From contig JABUUT010000037.1 in the NCBI GenBank assembly GCA_021443045.1, positions 2,076-28,079 on the forward strand: a stretch of DNA of 26,004 nucleotides, in the 5' to 3' direction. Both the position numbers and the translations under genes were made by a program. The notes under the pieces were generated by a model. The model saw only the letters and a program-made list of their open reading frames with translations. It ran no database searches and had not been told where the DNA came from. Source of the stretch: Fibrobacteraceae bacterium. GTDB lineage: Bacteria > Fibrobacterota > Fibrobacteria > Fibrobacterales > Fibrobacteraceae. Of this stretch, positions 15,420 to 22,999 are shown in pieces (within the stretch, counting starts at the first letter, position 1; each line of letters opens with the position of its first letter).

Positions 15420-16733
15420 ATGACTTCCATTGATTTTTTTACCAAAGAAACAGAAACATCCTCCTTTATTTTGGATGTTCTTTCTTCGGTAAACTATAAC
15501 GTGGACGTCTTTGACCATATAGAAGAGGTGGGTAAAAGCACCTCCCCTATTGTAATATGGGACTTAGATTCCTTTGAAAAAGAGAATTCCACAGCTCTTG
15601 AAAAATTAAAAGTAGCCAACCCCGATTCTCTGATTCTTGCCTACAGCTACAACAGCGATGTTTTTCAGAAAATCTCAAACAAATTAATTGACATGTGCCT
15701 AGACACCGTTGCGGTGCAGGTACAGTTAATAAGCAAGCTGACTAAGCTTAAAGAAATTCACCGAGCCCGCCTCACATTTAGAGAAAGAATGTCTCATTTG
15801 GTGGGTAAAAGTGAAGCTATGCAGAATCTAAGAAAAACCGTGGAGCGGGCTATCCTCCATTCTGGTTCCGTTTTGATTACAGGAGAAACGGGCGTTGGAA
15901 AAGAGCTGATTGCTAGAGCTGTGGCCTGCATGTACGACAAATTTGTAACAGTCAACTGCAGCGCCATTCCCGACACCCTTTTTGAAAGCGAACTATTTGG
16001 CCATACCCGAGGAGCCTTCACTGGCGCACAGAGCGATAGAATGGGGCTTTTTGAGGCTGCCGATGGTGGTGCCATTTTTTTAGATGAAATTGGAGACATG
16101 CCCCTTCATGCACAGGTAAAGCTTCTTCGTGTAATTCAGAACCACGAAATTCGCCCCTTGGGAGCCAACAAGTCAAAACATATTGAAGTGCGCATTATTG
16201 CAGCCACTAATAGAGATTTAAAAGAAGCGGTTAGGCAAAAAAAATTTAGAGAAGACCTTTATTACCGTCTCAATGTAATCCCACTGCAAATTTCCCCTTT
16301 ACGAAACCGTCGGGAAGATATAGAAGACTTGGTAAACTACTTTATAAAACTCTACGCTCCCGCAGGAGAACCCTACACCATTTCTTCCGAAGCTCTAAAA
16401 AAACTGGAAAGCTATTCCTGGCCTGGAAACATTCGGGAATTAGAAAATGTGGTGGAACGGGCCATTTGCTTTACAAACCCCGGCATGCTGCAACCAGAAA
16501 ATTTAAACATCGATGAAAACATTAATTTTGCAGAAAATCGCAGTACAAATATTTCTTCTTACGACGAATTTAGAGAAATGCAGTTAGAAGATGAACGAAA
16601 TTTTTTACTAAAAAAAATAAAAGAAAACCAAGGTTCCATTAGCGACACAGCCGAAAAGCTGGGCATGCTGCGCACCGCATTGTACAACCGCCTTGCCCGC
16701 CTGGGAGTTTCTATAAAAAAAGGACTCCAGTGA
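15420..16733 (+). CDS. Sigma-54-dependent transcriptional activator, degenerate receiver
   Basis: A 437-residue enhancer-binding protein that remodels sigma-54 polymerase using ATP. Residues 1-~120 look like a response-regulator receiver gone degenerate. The phospho-acceptor position is probably D48 in VIWDLD, but the usual N-terminal acid pair and the conserved Lys near position 100 are not evident. The AAA+ domain (~127-360) has Walker A GETGVGKE, GAFTGA (sigma-54 contact), Walker B GAIFLDEIGD, and arginine-finger region FREDLYYRLNVIP. A Fis-type HTH is at the C-terminus (SISDTAEKLGMLRTALYNRL). GAGGTG, 10 bases before the ATG, is part of the terminal repeat of the preceding element. No histidine kinase gene is nearby, and I saw no sigma-54 promoter by eye. 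Confidence 0.92.
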   Translation: MTSIDFFTKETETSSFILDVLSSVNYNVDVFDHIEEVGKSTSPIVIWDLDSFEKENSTALEKLKVANPDSLILAYSYNSDVFQKISNKLIDMCLDTVAVQVQLISKLTKLKEIHRARLTFRERMSHLVGKSEAMQNLRKTVERAILHSGSVLITGETGVGKELIARAVACMYDKFVTVNCSAIPDTLFESELFGHTRGAFTGAQSDRMGLFEAADGGAIFLDEIGDMPLHAQVKLLRVIQNHEIRPLGANKSKHIEVRIIAATNRDLKEAVRQKKFREDLYYRLNVIPLQISPLRNRREDIEDLVNYFIKLYAPAGEPYTISSEALKKLESYSWPGNIRELENVVERAICFTNPGMLQPENLNIDENINFAENRSTNISSYDEFREMQLEDERNFLLKKIKENQGSISDTAEKLGMLRTALYNRLARLGVSIKKGLQ

Positions 16734-16763
16734 GTGTGTTTAATTGTTAATGATTACCAACCA

Positions 16764-17711
16764 CTAAAACCGCTCCACTTTAAAGCCCTGTTTTTTAAGC
16801 AATTCCATCACATTGTTGTCATCAAGAACCAAATGGGCCGCCCCAACAACAACAAATATGGATCGATCGTCTTTTAAAAATTCCTTAATATTTTCGGCCA
16901 TTTTCACATTGCGATTTTCGTAAATGTCTTCATCCATCTTTTTCTTTATTTTTTCTTCTGATCCACTGGTGGGGCCTTCTTCATTCATCACCAGCCGCAA
17001 CAAGTCATCATCTCCCGTTTTCCAGGCTCGTTTCATACGAACCACCATAGAATCTAAATCCGAAATTTCACGCAAGGTCGACCGCAAGTAGTAAATTCCA
17101 GCAGAATCCGAATCATTTCCTCCCGACAAGGCTCTCACCTGCTGGTTGGCAGTTTCCAAACCCACCACCGTTTTGCCTTCTTCATTGGCTCTGTTCAAAA
17201 GCACAGCATCAATTCCATAGGAAGGGTCTACTCCTGTTCTTTGAAGTGCCAAGACACTTAAACTCATGGCAGCGAGCCAAGGCTTTAAATTCATAAGTCC
17301 CGCCACAGGAACATTCCAGCTATTACACAGGCTGTCCAAACTGTTCCACAAATCGGCTGGAAGCACCTGGTTCAAGGTCATCCCTGCTTTAAGTAATCCT
17401 TGCTCCATAGACTCCTTCCCCACTTCATTTGCAACAGAATCGTTGGAAACATCAATTTCTACAGCCAGTTCCTGAGAACTATCAAAGGCGTTTTCAATTA
17501 TAGAATCTAAAGGGTAAAAAGAAGAGTCGGCAAAGTGGATGCTGCCTAAAACCCACACATGGGAATTGTCATCGGAAACTTTCCAAAAAAAATGGGAATT
17601 TTTTTCTGAGACTCCCCCTTGGGTTTGAGAGAGTGTTCCGGCGCAGCCCCAAAAAAGTAACGCCCCAAATGCACAAAAAATCCACTTCACTTTTACCCCC
17701 TTCTTCATCAT
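16764..17711 (-). CDS. TraB/GumN (TIKI-like) family lipoprotein
   Basis: A 315-residue protein. A basic n-region and hydrophobic core end in LFWGC, with C23 the likely lipidated cysteine; Phe/Trp before Gly make this an imperfect lipobox. The rest is the TraB/GumN domain. An early WVLGSIHFAD carries the GxxH motif, AVEID supplies the acidic residue, and VVVGAAHLV near the C-terminus carries the second GxxH. In the TIKI branch these residues bind a divalent metal for peptide cleavage. Bacterial members are mostly uncharacterised, so the activity is inferred. The ATG overlaps the stop of the upstream ATPase gene by 4 bases, which ties it to the importer operon. Confidence 0.85.
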   Translation of the reverse strand: MMKKGVKVKWIFCAFGALLFWGCAGTLSQTQGGVSEKNSHFFWKVSDDNSHVWVLGSIHFADSSFYPLDSIIENAFDSSQELAVEIDVSNDSVANEVGKESMEQGLLKAGMTLNQVLPADLWNSLDSLCNSWNVPVAGLMNLKPWLAAMSLSVLALQRTGVDPSYGIDAVLLNRANEEGKTVVGLETANQQVRALSGGNDSDSAGIYYLRSTLREISDLDSMVVRMKRAWKTGDDDLLRLVMNEEGPTSGSEEKIKKKMDEDIYENRNVKMAENIKEFLKDDRSIFVVVGAAHLVLDDNNVMELLKKQGFKVERF

Positions 17712-18376
17712 ATTTCAGTCCAGTCAAAAAGCCCCTTTTGTCTCGCTTCATTTGCCAAGGCACATTCCACATTTCCAAGGCCAGTAAATGAGAGTATTTT
17801 GTGGGCGTAACGTTCGGCATATTCCAAGGAATGAGTCGAAACCAAAATGCCCAAACCCCGTTCTTCCGCCAATTTTCTTAAAGTACGGAACAAAAAATGG
17901 CTGCGTGGAATATCCAAAAAAGCATTCGGTTCATCTAGCAGCAACACCTGAGCCTGTTGGGCAATCGCCTCTGCCAAAAAAACACGGGAGCGTTCTCCAT
18001 CACTTAGATGAACCACCTTTTTCCTTGCCATACCCACCAAATCCATCATGGCCAGGGCTTCATGTATAATCAGAAGGTCTTCATGGGTGCGCCCATCTAA
18101 AAAATTGGAATAGGGGGAACGACCCAAAGATACAAACTCTTCCACAGTCATGGTTTCTGGAGGAGTAAGCCCCATGCGCACCAAAGAAACACTGGAGGCC
18201 CAGACTTTTCCACCCAAAGGGGGAACAAGGCCCCCAAGGGTTTTCAACAGGGAACTTTTTCCGCAGCCGTTGGCACCAATCAAAGCAACCACTTCACCAG
18301 AAGCCAATGAAAAATCCAGAGGCCTGCACAAAGGCTCCTTATAACCAAATTCCAGTTTTTCCGCTTTCAACAACAT
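17708..18376 (-). CDS. FecE/BtuD-like ABC transporter ATPase, short form
   Basis: A 222-residue ATPase of the iron-siderophore/cobalamin (FecCD-type) importers. Walker A is GANGCGKSS with K40. The signature LSDGERSR (~124-131), Walker B VLLLDEPNAFLD and the H-loop STHS are intact. Two oddities stand out. The protein is ~30-40 residues shorter than usual. The segment before the Q-loop is truncated so that, aligned on LTP, the normally invariant Gln is Arg67 (VRMGLTPPETMTVEEF). AAGGTGG lies 4 bases before the ATG, and the permease gene ends 30 bases upstream. It would couple ATP hydrolysis to the FecCD permease at the inner membrane. Confidence 0.9.
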   Translation of the reverse strand: MLLKAEKLEFGYKEPLCRPLDFSLASGEVVALIGANGCGKSSLLKTLGGLVPPLGGKVWASSVSLVRMGLTPPETMTVEEFVSLGRSPYSNFLDGRTHEDLLIIHEALAMMDLVGMARKKVVHLSDGERSRVFLAEAIAQQAQVLLLDEPNAFLDIPRSHFLFRTLRKLAEERGLGILVSTHSLEYAERYAHKILSFTGLGNVECALANEARQKGLFDWTEI

Positions 18377-18406
18377 AAAGCCACCTTAAAATACCAAAAG
18401 ATTCCT

Positions 18407-19366
18407 CTAAAGGCGCCAATTTCTGGAACTGCGAATTAAAACCCACAAAATCATAGGCACACCCACAATGCTCAATAAGGCATTTAAGGGTAATGTGGTA
18501 AAAAGCCCTGCCAGCAGGCACAAGGAAGAACCACACAACAAGGTTGCTGGCAACAGCACCCGATAATTGGAAGACTGTGTTAAGGCATAAGCCAAATGGG
18601 GAACCGCAATGCCCACAAAGGCAACGGGGCCACAAAAAGAAGTAGCCGCAGCTGCCAAAATAGAGGCTCCCAAAATAACCATCCTCTTATATAGCCCTAC
18701 ATTGATGCCCAAGTTTTTAGCAAACTCATCGCCCAGCCCAGCGGCATTCAAATACCTTATAGAAACGGCAATCAACAAAAGACCCACCGCAACAGCCACG
18801 GAAAATATTCCCATTTGTTCAAAGGTCAGGCGGCCAAAGCTACCCATTCCCCAAGACACATAAACCTTTAAAGACTCTGCAGAACTAGAAGCAATAAGCA
18901 AACTTACAAAGCCATCCACAAAGTAGCCCGTTAACAGCCCCACAATCAAAAGCACCGAAGCCCTTTCAAATTTGGAAGAAACATACATGACAAAAATTGT
19001 CACAACTAAGGCTCCTATGGCCGCCGAAGATAAAACACCAAAGCAGCCAAAGGTTAAGCCTGCTAGCAGAGACAGAGCTACCCCCAAGCTGGCGCCACTG
19101 CTAATGCCAAGCACAAAGGGGCCACACAAGGGGTTGCGAAAGAGGGTCTGCAAAGCCAACCCCGACACCGAAAGAGCCGCACCACTCAAAACGGCAGCTA
19201 CCGTTTTAGGCAATCGGATATGGTAAAAAATATGCTGGGCAACTGGAGACGAGGCCGAACCAAACACCGAGGACCACCCAAAACCAGTGGGTCCCCACAG
19301 CAAAGAAAAAACTATAAGGAGAAGTAATAAAAAGGAAAGGCACAAGAGGCCTATGCGTAACCGCAT
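18407..19366 (-). CDS. FecCD-family ABC transporter permease
   Basis: A 319-residue inner-membrane permease of the BtuC/FhuB/FecCD family, which imports iron chelates, heme or cobalamin. About nine to ten hydrophobic segments are visible. Family blocks are RLPKTVAAVLSGAALSVSGLALQTLFRNPL, PFVLGISSGASLG, GEF-like LGDEFAKNLGIN, and the ATPase-coupling loop followed by GPVAFVGIAVPHLA. The substrate cannot be told from sequence. The start has AAGGGG 5-6 bases upstream, overlapping the stop of the preceding secreted-protein gene, so the genes are coupled. No periplasmic binding protein gene is in the window. Confidence 0.93.
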   Translation of the reverse strand: MRLRIGLLCLSFLLLLLIVFSLLWGPTGFGWSSVFGSASSPVAQHIFYHIRLPKTVAAVLSGAALSVSGLALQTLFRNPLCGPFVLGISSGASLGVALSLLAGLTFGCFGVLSSAAIGALVVTIFVMYVSSKFERASVLLIVGLLTGYFVDGFVSLLIASSSAESLKVYVSWGMGSFGRLTFEQMGIFSVAVAVGLLLIAVSIRYLNAAGLGDEFAKNLGINVGLYKRMVILGASILAAAATSFCGPVAFVGIAVPHLAYALTQSSNYRVLLPATLLCGSSLCLLAGLFTTLPLNALLSIVGVPMILWVLIRSSRNWRL

Positions 19367-19375
19367 AGAAACCCC

Positions 19376-20344
19376 TTACTTTTTCTTGAAAGAAGCCTTG
19401 GCAGGGCCTTTTTTATTATTGACGCTGGCAGGAATAACCTTGGCGTTCTTGTCGCGGATATAAACTTCTGCAGGAACGTTGTCGAAGCCCTGGAGGGCGT
19501 TGAGCCAGTTGTCGTTCAAGTCGCGGAATTCCAGCTTCTTCAAGTTGTACTTGAGAGTGTCTGAATCAATCTTGAACTGGATGAAGTCCCAACGAATAAC
19601 CTTGCGGTCGGAGAAAACTTCGCGAGTGACAATGGAAGAATCATTGTCAAAACGATATCGAGCGAGGAAGGCGTATTCGCCAGTCATCTGGTAGCGGCCG
19701 GAATCGGAGTAAGTGCGGGTAACACCATAGAGAGTGTCGTTGGCGCCAAAGCTCAGTTCTGCATCTCTAAAGGCATGGCCATGAGCTACGATGGGAGTAC
19801 GCCAGGTTCCCACAACTACCGACTTCAGGTTCTTTTGCAGAACGGTGTCGATTTTCCAGGAATCGAAGTTGCTCTTGTCGTAGGTGGCACGCTTGACATA
19901 CTTGCCACCCTGGATAAGCTTGCGAACACTGTCGGCCTTGACCTTAGCCACGCTATCGGCGTTGCCCATGGTAGAGGCGTTGGACATGGCGTGCTTGGTC
20001 AAGGAGTCCAGCTTAGCCTGAATCATGTCGTCCAAGGTTGCCGTGGCTCCGTGAGAAGCCGTGACCCCCGACATGAGAGACGCATCCCGAACCACCGGTG
20101 CAGGTTGTGCTACAGAAGCAGGTTGAGCCACGGCAGCCGGTTGAGCCTGGCTTGCTGGTTGAGCCTGAGTAGCTGGTTTGGCAGATGCTGGAGCAACAGT
20201 AGCTGGGGCCTTAGGGGCGGGAGCAGGTTGGGCAGCAGGTGCAGCTTGAGCAGCAGGAGCCGAAGTTTCTGCGGCATAGGTGAGCCCTGCAAAAGAGAGG
20301 GACAAAATCGAGATAAAAAACAGTTTATGAGTTAAGCACATCAT
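19376..20344 (-). CDS. Secreted protein with Ala/Pro/Gln linker, unknown function
   Basis: I start this at ATG 20344 (322 residues). It gives a normal signal peptide (MMCLTHKLFFISILSLSFA, cleavage near TYA-AE), and the longer open frame would run into the divergent nspC promoter. After cleavage, ~55 residues of AQPA/APAA-like repeats form a stiff linker, encoded by imperfect tandem repeats around 20095-20260. A Lys/Asp/Ser helix region follows (~95-140). Then comes a beta-rich C-terminal domain with VVVGTW, ELSFGANDTLYGVTRTYSDSG and YRFDNDSS, reminiscent of lipocalin-like barrels; this is pattern inference only. Codon use favours AAG/AAC. It is first in the run with the FecCD permease, ATPase and GumN protein, so a role in that uptake system is plausible but unproven. 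Confidence 0.75.
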   Translation of the reverse strand: MMCLTHKLFFISILSLSFAGLTYAAETSAPAAQAAPAAQPAPAPKAPATVAPASAKPATQAQPASQAQPAAVAQPASVAQPAPVVRDASLMSGVTASHGATATLDDMIQAKLDSLTKHAMSNASTMGNADSVAKVKADSVRKLIQGGKYVKRATYDKSNFDSWKIDTVLQKNLKSVVVGTWRTPIVAHGHAFRDAELSFGANDTLYGVTRTYSDSGRYQMTGEYAFLARYRFDNDSSIVTREVFSDRKVIRWDFIQFKIDSDTLKYNLKKLEFRDLNDNWLNALQGFDNVPAEVYIRDKNAKVIPASVNNKKGPAKASFKKK

Positions 20345-20449
20345 CACTTTAAATTTAGTTAAAGGTTTTTTTTGTGGTTCCTTTATCTTAAAAAATACCT
20401 TGTTTTGGCATACCCTTTTATTTTTTGGGGGCATTTTTATATTTGTAAC

Positions 20450-21577
20450 ATGCTTAATTACTCTTCTATACCCAGTCCATGCTTTGTTTTAGACGAAAGA
20501 CGCCTTAGACGGAACATGGAAATTCTATTGGACATTCAAAAAAAGACCGGGGTCAAAATTATTTGTGCCCTAAAAGGGTACAGTTTTTGGAGGTCTTTCC
20601 CCATTATTGCCGAATACCTGCCAGGAGCCACCGCCTCCAGTTTAAACGAAGCCCGCCTGGCCAAAGAAGAAATGGGCAAAGAAGTTCATGTGTTTGCCCC
20701 AGCTTACGAAGACAACGAAATTGACCCGATTCTAGAATTAGCGGACCACATTTCCTTTAACAGCTTTTCCCAGTGGGCCCGTTTTAAAGAAAAGACTCTA
20801 GCCCATCAGGTAAGTCCAGGCATCCGAGTCAACCCTCAATTTTCCACCGTAGAAACCGACATATACAACCCCTGTGGCAAATTCTCCCGCCTGGGCGTTA
20901 CCGAGGCGGAGTTCAAGCCAGAACTTCTGGATGGCCTCGAAGGGCTCCACTTTCACGCCTTGTGCGAGCAAGATGCCGATGCCCTGGAAGGCGTGCTAAA
21001 AGCCTTTGAATCCCGATTTGGAAAGTATCTTGACAAAATGAAGTGGGTTAACTTTGGTGGAGGCCACCACATTACCCGCAAGGACTACCACCGAGAGGAG
21101 TTGGTTAAAATCCTGAATGGATTTAAGGCACGCTACCCACACCTTCAAGTAATTATGGAGCCCGGAGAAGCCGTAGGCTGGCAAACTGGCGAACTGGTAG
21201 CCACCGTTGCCGACTTGGTTCACAATGAAATGGACATTGCCATTTTGAATGTTTCCATTAGTGCCCACATGCCCGACTGCCTTGAAATGCCCTACAGGCC
21301 CAGTGTTATAGGGGCCGGCCAGCCTAATGAAAAAAAGTTTACATATAAATTAACCGGCAACACTTGTCTGGCCGGCGACCAGCTTGGCGACTTTTCCTTT
21401 GACCAGCCTCTAAAGGTGGGCGACAAAATTATCTTTGAAGACATGATCCACTACACCATGGTGAAAACCACATTCTTTAATGGAGTGCGCCACCCCAATA
21501 TAGGCATGTTCGACATGAATGGCCAATTTAAACTTTTACACCAATTCACCTACCAACAGTTCAAGGACAAACTGTAA
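20450..21577 (+). CDS. nspC: Carboxynorspermidine/carboxyspermidine decarboxylase
   Basis: A 375-residue PLP enzyme of the alanine-racemase-like fold III group, making spermidine or norspermidine from its carboxy form. Evidence: SIPSPCFVLDE at the start, the PLP lysine K42 in CALKGYSFW, GATASSLNEARLAKE, HFHALCEQ, NFGGGHHITRKDYH, MEPGEAVGWQTG and CLAGDQLGDFSF. Length fits the family. I use ATG 20450 rather than the upstream TTG-initiated extension because it matches family N-termini. No Shine-Dalgarno; a TATATT lies 6 bases before the ATG. The partner carboxyspermidine dehydrogenase is not in the window. tsaE overlaps its stop by one base. Confidence 0.93.
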   Translation: MLNYSSIPSPCFVLDERRLRRNMEILLDIQKKTGVKIICALKGYSFWRSFPIIAEYLPGATASSLNEARLAKEEMGKEVHVFAPAYEDNEIDPILELADHISFNSFSQWARFKEKTLAHQVSPGIRVNPQFSTVETDIYNPCGKFSRLGVTEAEFKPELLDGLEGLHFHALCEQDADALEGVLKAFESRFGKYLDKMKWVNFGGGHHITRKDYHREELVKILNGFKARYPHLQVIMEPGEAVGWQTGELVATVADLVHNEMDIAILNVSISAHMPDCLEMPYRPSVIGAGQPNEKKFTYKLTGNTCLAGDQLGDFSFDQPLKVGDKIIFEDMIHYTMVKTTFFNGVRHPNIGMFDMNGQFKLLHQFTYQQFKDKL

Positions 21578-21993
21578 TGGTTTTCTGTAGCGAAGAAGAC
21601 ACCTTTGCATGGGCTGAGGCCTTTGCCAAAACTTTAAAAAAAGGCCACATGATTGCTTTGTACGGAAACCTAGGTGCAGGCAAAACCGTTATTAGTCGAG
21701 CCATCTGCAAAGGCCTGGGCTTTGAAGGAAGTGTATGCTCCCCCACCTACACCATTCTCCACCAGTACCCAAACAACCCGCCTATATACCACTTTGATTT
21801 GTACCGACTGGAGGGCATGATAGACATTAGTGAAGTGGGTCTTGATGTGGAATTGCTAAAAGACGGAATATCCTTAATAGAATGGCCAGAACGCCTGGAA
21901 GAAAACGATCCAGGCTTTACCCACATTATAAAGATTGAAATCCTATCTGAAACGGAAAGAAAAATCAGCCTTACCGTAAAAGGAGATTCCTAG
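21577..21993 (+). CDS. tsaE: tRNA t6A biosynthesis ATPase TsaE
   Basis: A 138-residue P-loop protein that works with TsaB and TsaD to place threonylcarbamoyl on A37 of ANN-reading tRNAs. Walker A is GNLGAGKT (30-37); SPTYTILHQY, YHFDLYRLE and EWPERL are all family markers. Length is normal. The start overlaps the nspC stop (TAATG), with AAGGA 9 bases upstream inside nspC, so the two are translationally coupled although functionally unrelated. Only 10 bases separate its end from the convergent membrane-protein gene, and no terminator hairpin is visible. Confidence 0.95.
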   Translation: MVFCSEEDTFAWAEAFAKTLKKGHMIALYGNLGAGKTVISRAICKGLGFEGSVCSPTYTILHQYPNNPPIYHFDLYRLEGMIDISEVGLDVELLKDGISLIEWPERLEENDPGFTHIIKIEILSETERKISLTVKGDS

Positions 21994-22003
21994 TTTTTGA
22001 CAG

Positions 22004-22537
22004 TTAATCCTTGGGCAAAAGAGCCATCCAAGAATTCCAGGCTTCAATATCGCTCTTGAACACCAGCAGATTGGGCCCCTTGTACTCTTTAAGAGCGGCA
22101 AAGGCGGCGGCAGTATCGTTAGCCTTAAAAGAAGCATCCGCCAAAGCAAAGATATCTTTTTGAAGGGTGCGAAGGCTATCGATGTATCCCAAGCGTTCCT
22201 GGCGCAACAGCTCAAGAGAATCGGACACAAAGCTTAATTCCCAAGTGCTGTCGTAGCAGGCTTCAGCCTTTGCAAAAAAAGAGTCATCGGCAGCAGCAGA
22301 GGTATAGAGGGCGTCGCAGCGTGTAAAGGTGTCGGCACCATTTTTCTTTATGTACTGGTAATAGTAGTAGCCGCCCACCACCAGTCCAATGAGAACCAAA
22401 AGAAACAGGCCGTCTTGCCAACTCATTATGGGGCCTTGCATTTTTAGCTTAACCTTGGGGTCATGGGGGTTAATGCCCTGTTCCAACTTTTCTTCGGCTT
22501 CGTCAAAGGGACTTTTACCATTCATAAAACTGATCAT
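22004..22537 (-). CDS. Single-pass membrane protein, unknown function
   Basis: A 177-residue protein I do not recognise. A charged cytoplasmic-looking N-terminus (~1-38) leads to one membrane segment (DGLFLLVLIGLVVGGYYYYQYI, ~42-63). The remaining ~110 residues are mostly helical, with repeated Ala/Asp/Ser and two cysteines (~74 and ~93). They are compatible with a short TPR-like or coiled-coil periplasmic domain. It begins 8 bases after the sufE stop, in the same direction, with a weak AGG 8 bases before the ATG, so it is likely the last gene of a three-gene unit. Confidence 0.75.
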   Translation of the reverse strand: MISFMNGKSPFDEAEEKLEQGINPHDPKVKLKMQGPIMSWQDGLFLLVLIGLVVGGYYYYQYIKKNGADTFTRCDALYTSAAADDSFFAKAEACYDSTWELSFVSDSLELLRQERLGYIDSLRTLQKDIFALADASFKANDTAAAFAALKEYKGPNLLVFKSDIEAWNSWMALLPKD

Positions 22538-22545
22538 ACGGTTAC

Positions 22546-22992
22546 CTACGTCTTGGAAATAGCGTTAAAAACTCGGGCGTAAAGATAGATTTGTTTAAGC
22601 AGGCTGGCAAATCCATTTGCCCTTGTAGGCGACAAACCCACGTTCAACCCAATATTCTGAAAAAATTCTGGATTAAAGGAAAGAATTTCGGCGGGGGGCA
22701 AATCGTTAAAAACCTTTAGGGCCAAAGCCCCCAGACCACGACTAATCAAGGGATTAGTGGTTCCGCCCTCCACATCCATTTCAAAATGAATGACACCCCC
22801 TTCAAACCGGGGTACCAAATACATAGTAGAGGCACAACCTTGAATAATGAACTTTTCAGCCTTTAGGGAAGCATCCATGCCCCCATGATTCTTGGCCAAA
22901 TCCAACAAGAACTTCCACTTGTCATCGGGGTCGGTAAAACTCGTAAACAAATTACGAATTTCACCGCTTCTTTCTTCAATAGTTGTAGACAT
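22546..22992 (-). CDS. sufE: Cysteine desulfuration protein SufE
   Basis: A 148-residue sulfur-transfer partner of the SufS cysteine desulfurase in Fe-S cluster assembly. The acceptor cysteine is C53 in IIQGCASTMYLV, and the typical C-terminal block LSPTRANGFASLLKQI is present. Length is normal. No sufS or sufBCD is in the window, so it is apart from a full suf operon. It begins 7 bases after the reductase stop and has no strong Shine-Dalgarno, so it is probably translated by coupling. Confidence 0.93.
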   Translation of the reverse strand: MSTTIEERSGEIRNLFTSFTDPDDKWKFLLDLAKNHGGMDASLKAEKFIIQGCASTMYLVPRFEGGVIHFEMDVEGGTTNPLISRGLGALALKVFNDLPPAEILSFNPEFFQNIGLNVGLSPTRANGFASLLKQIYLYARVFNAISKT

Positions 22993-22999
22993 ATTTATA

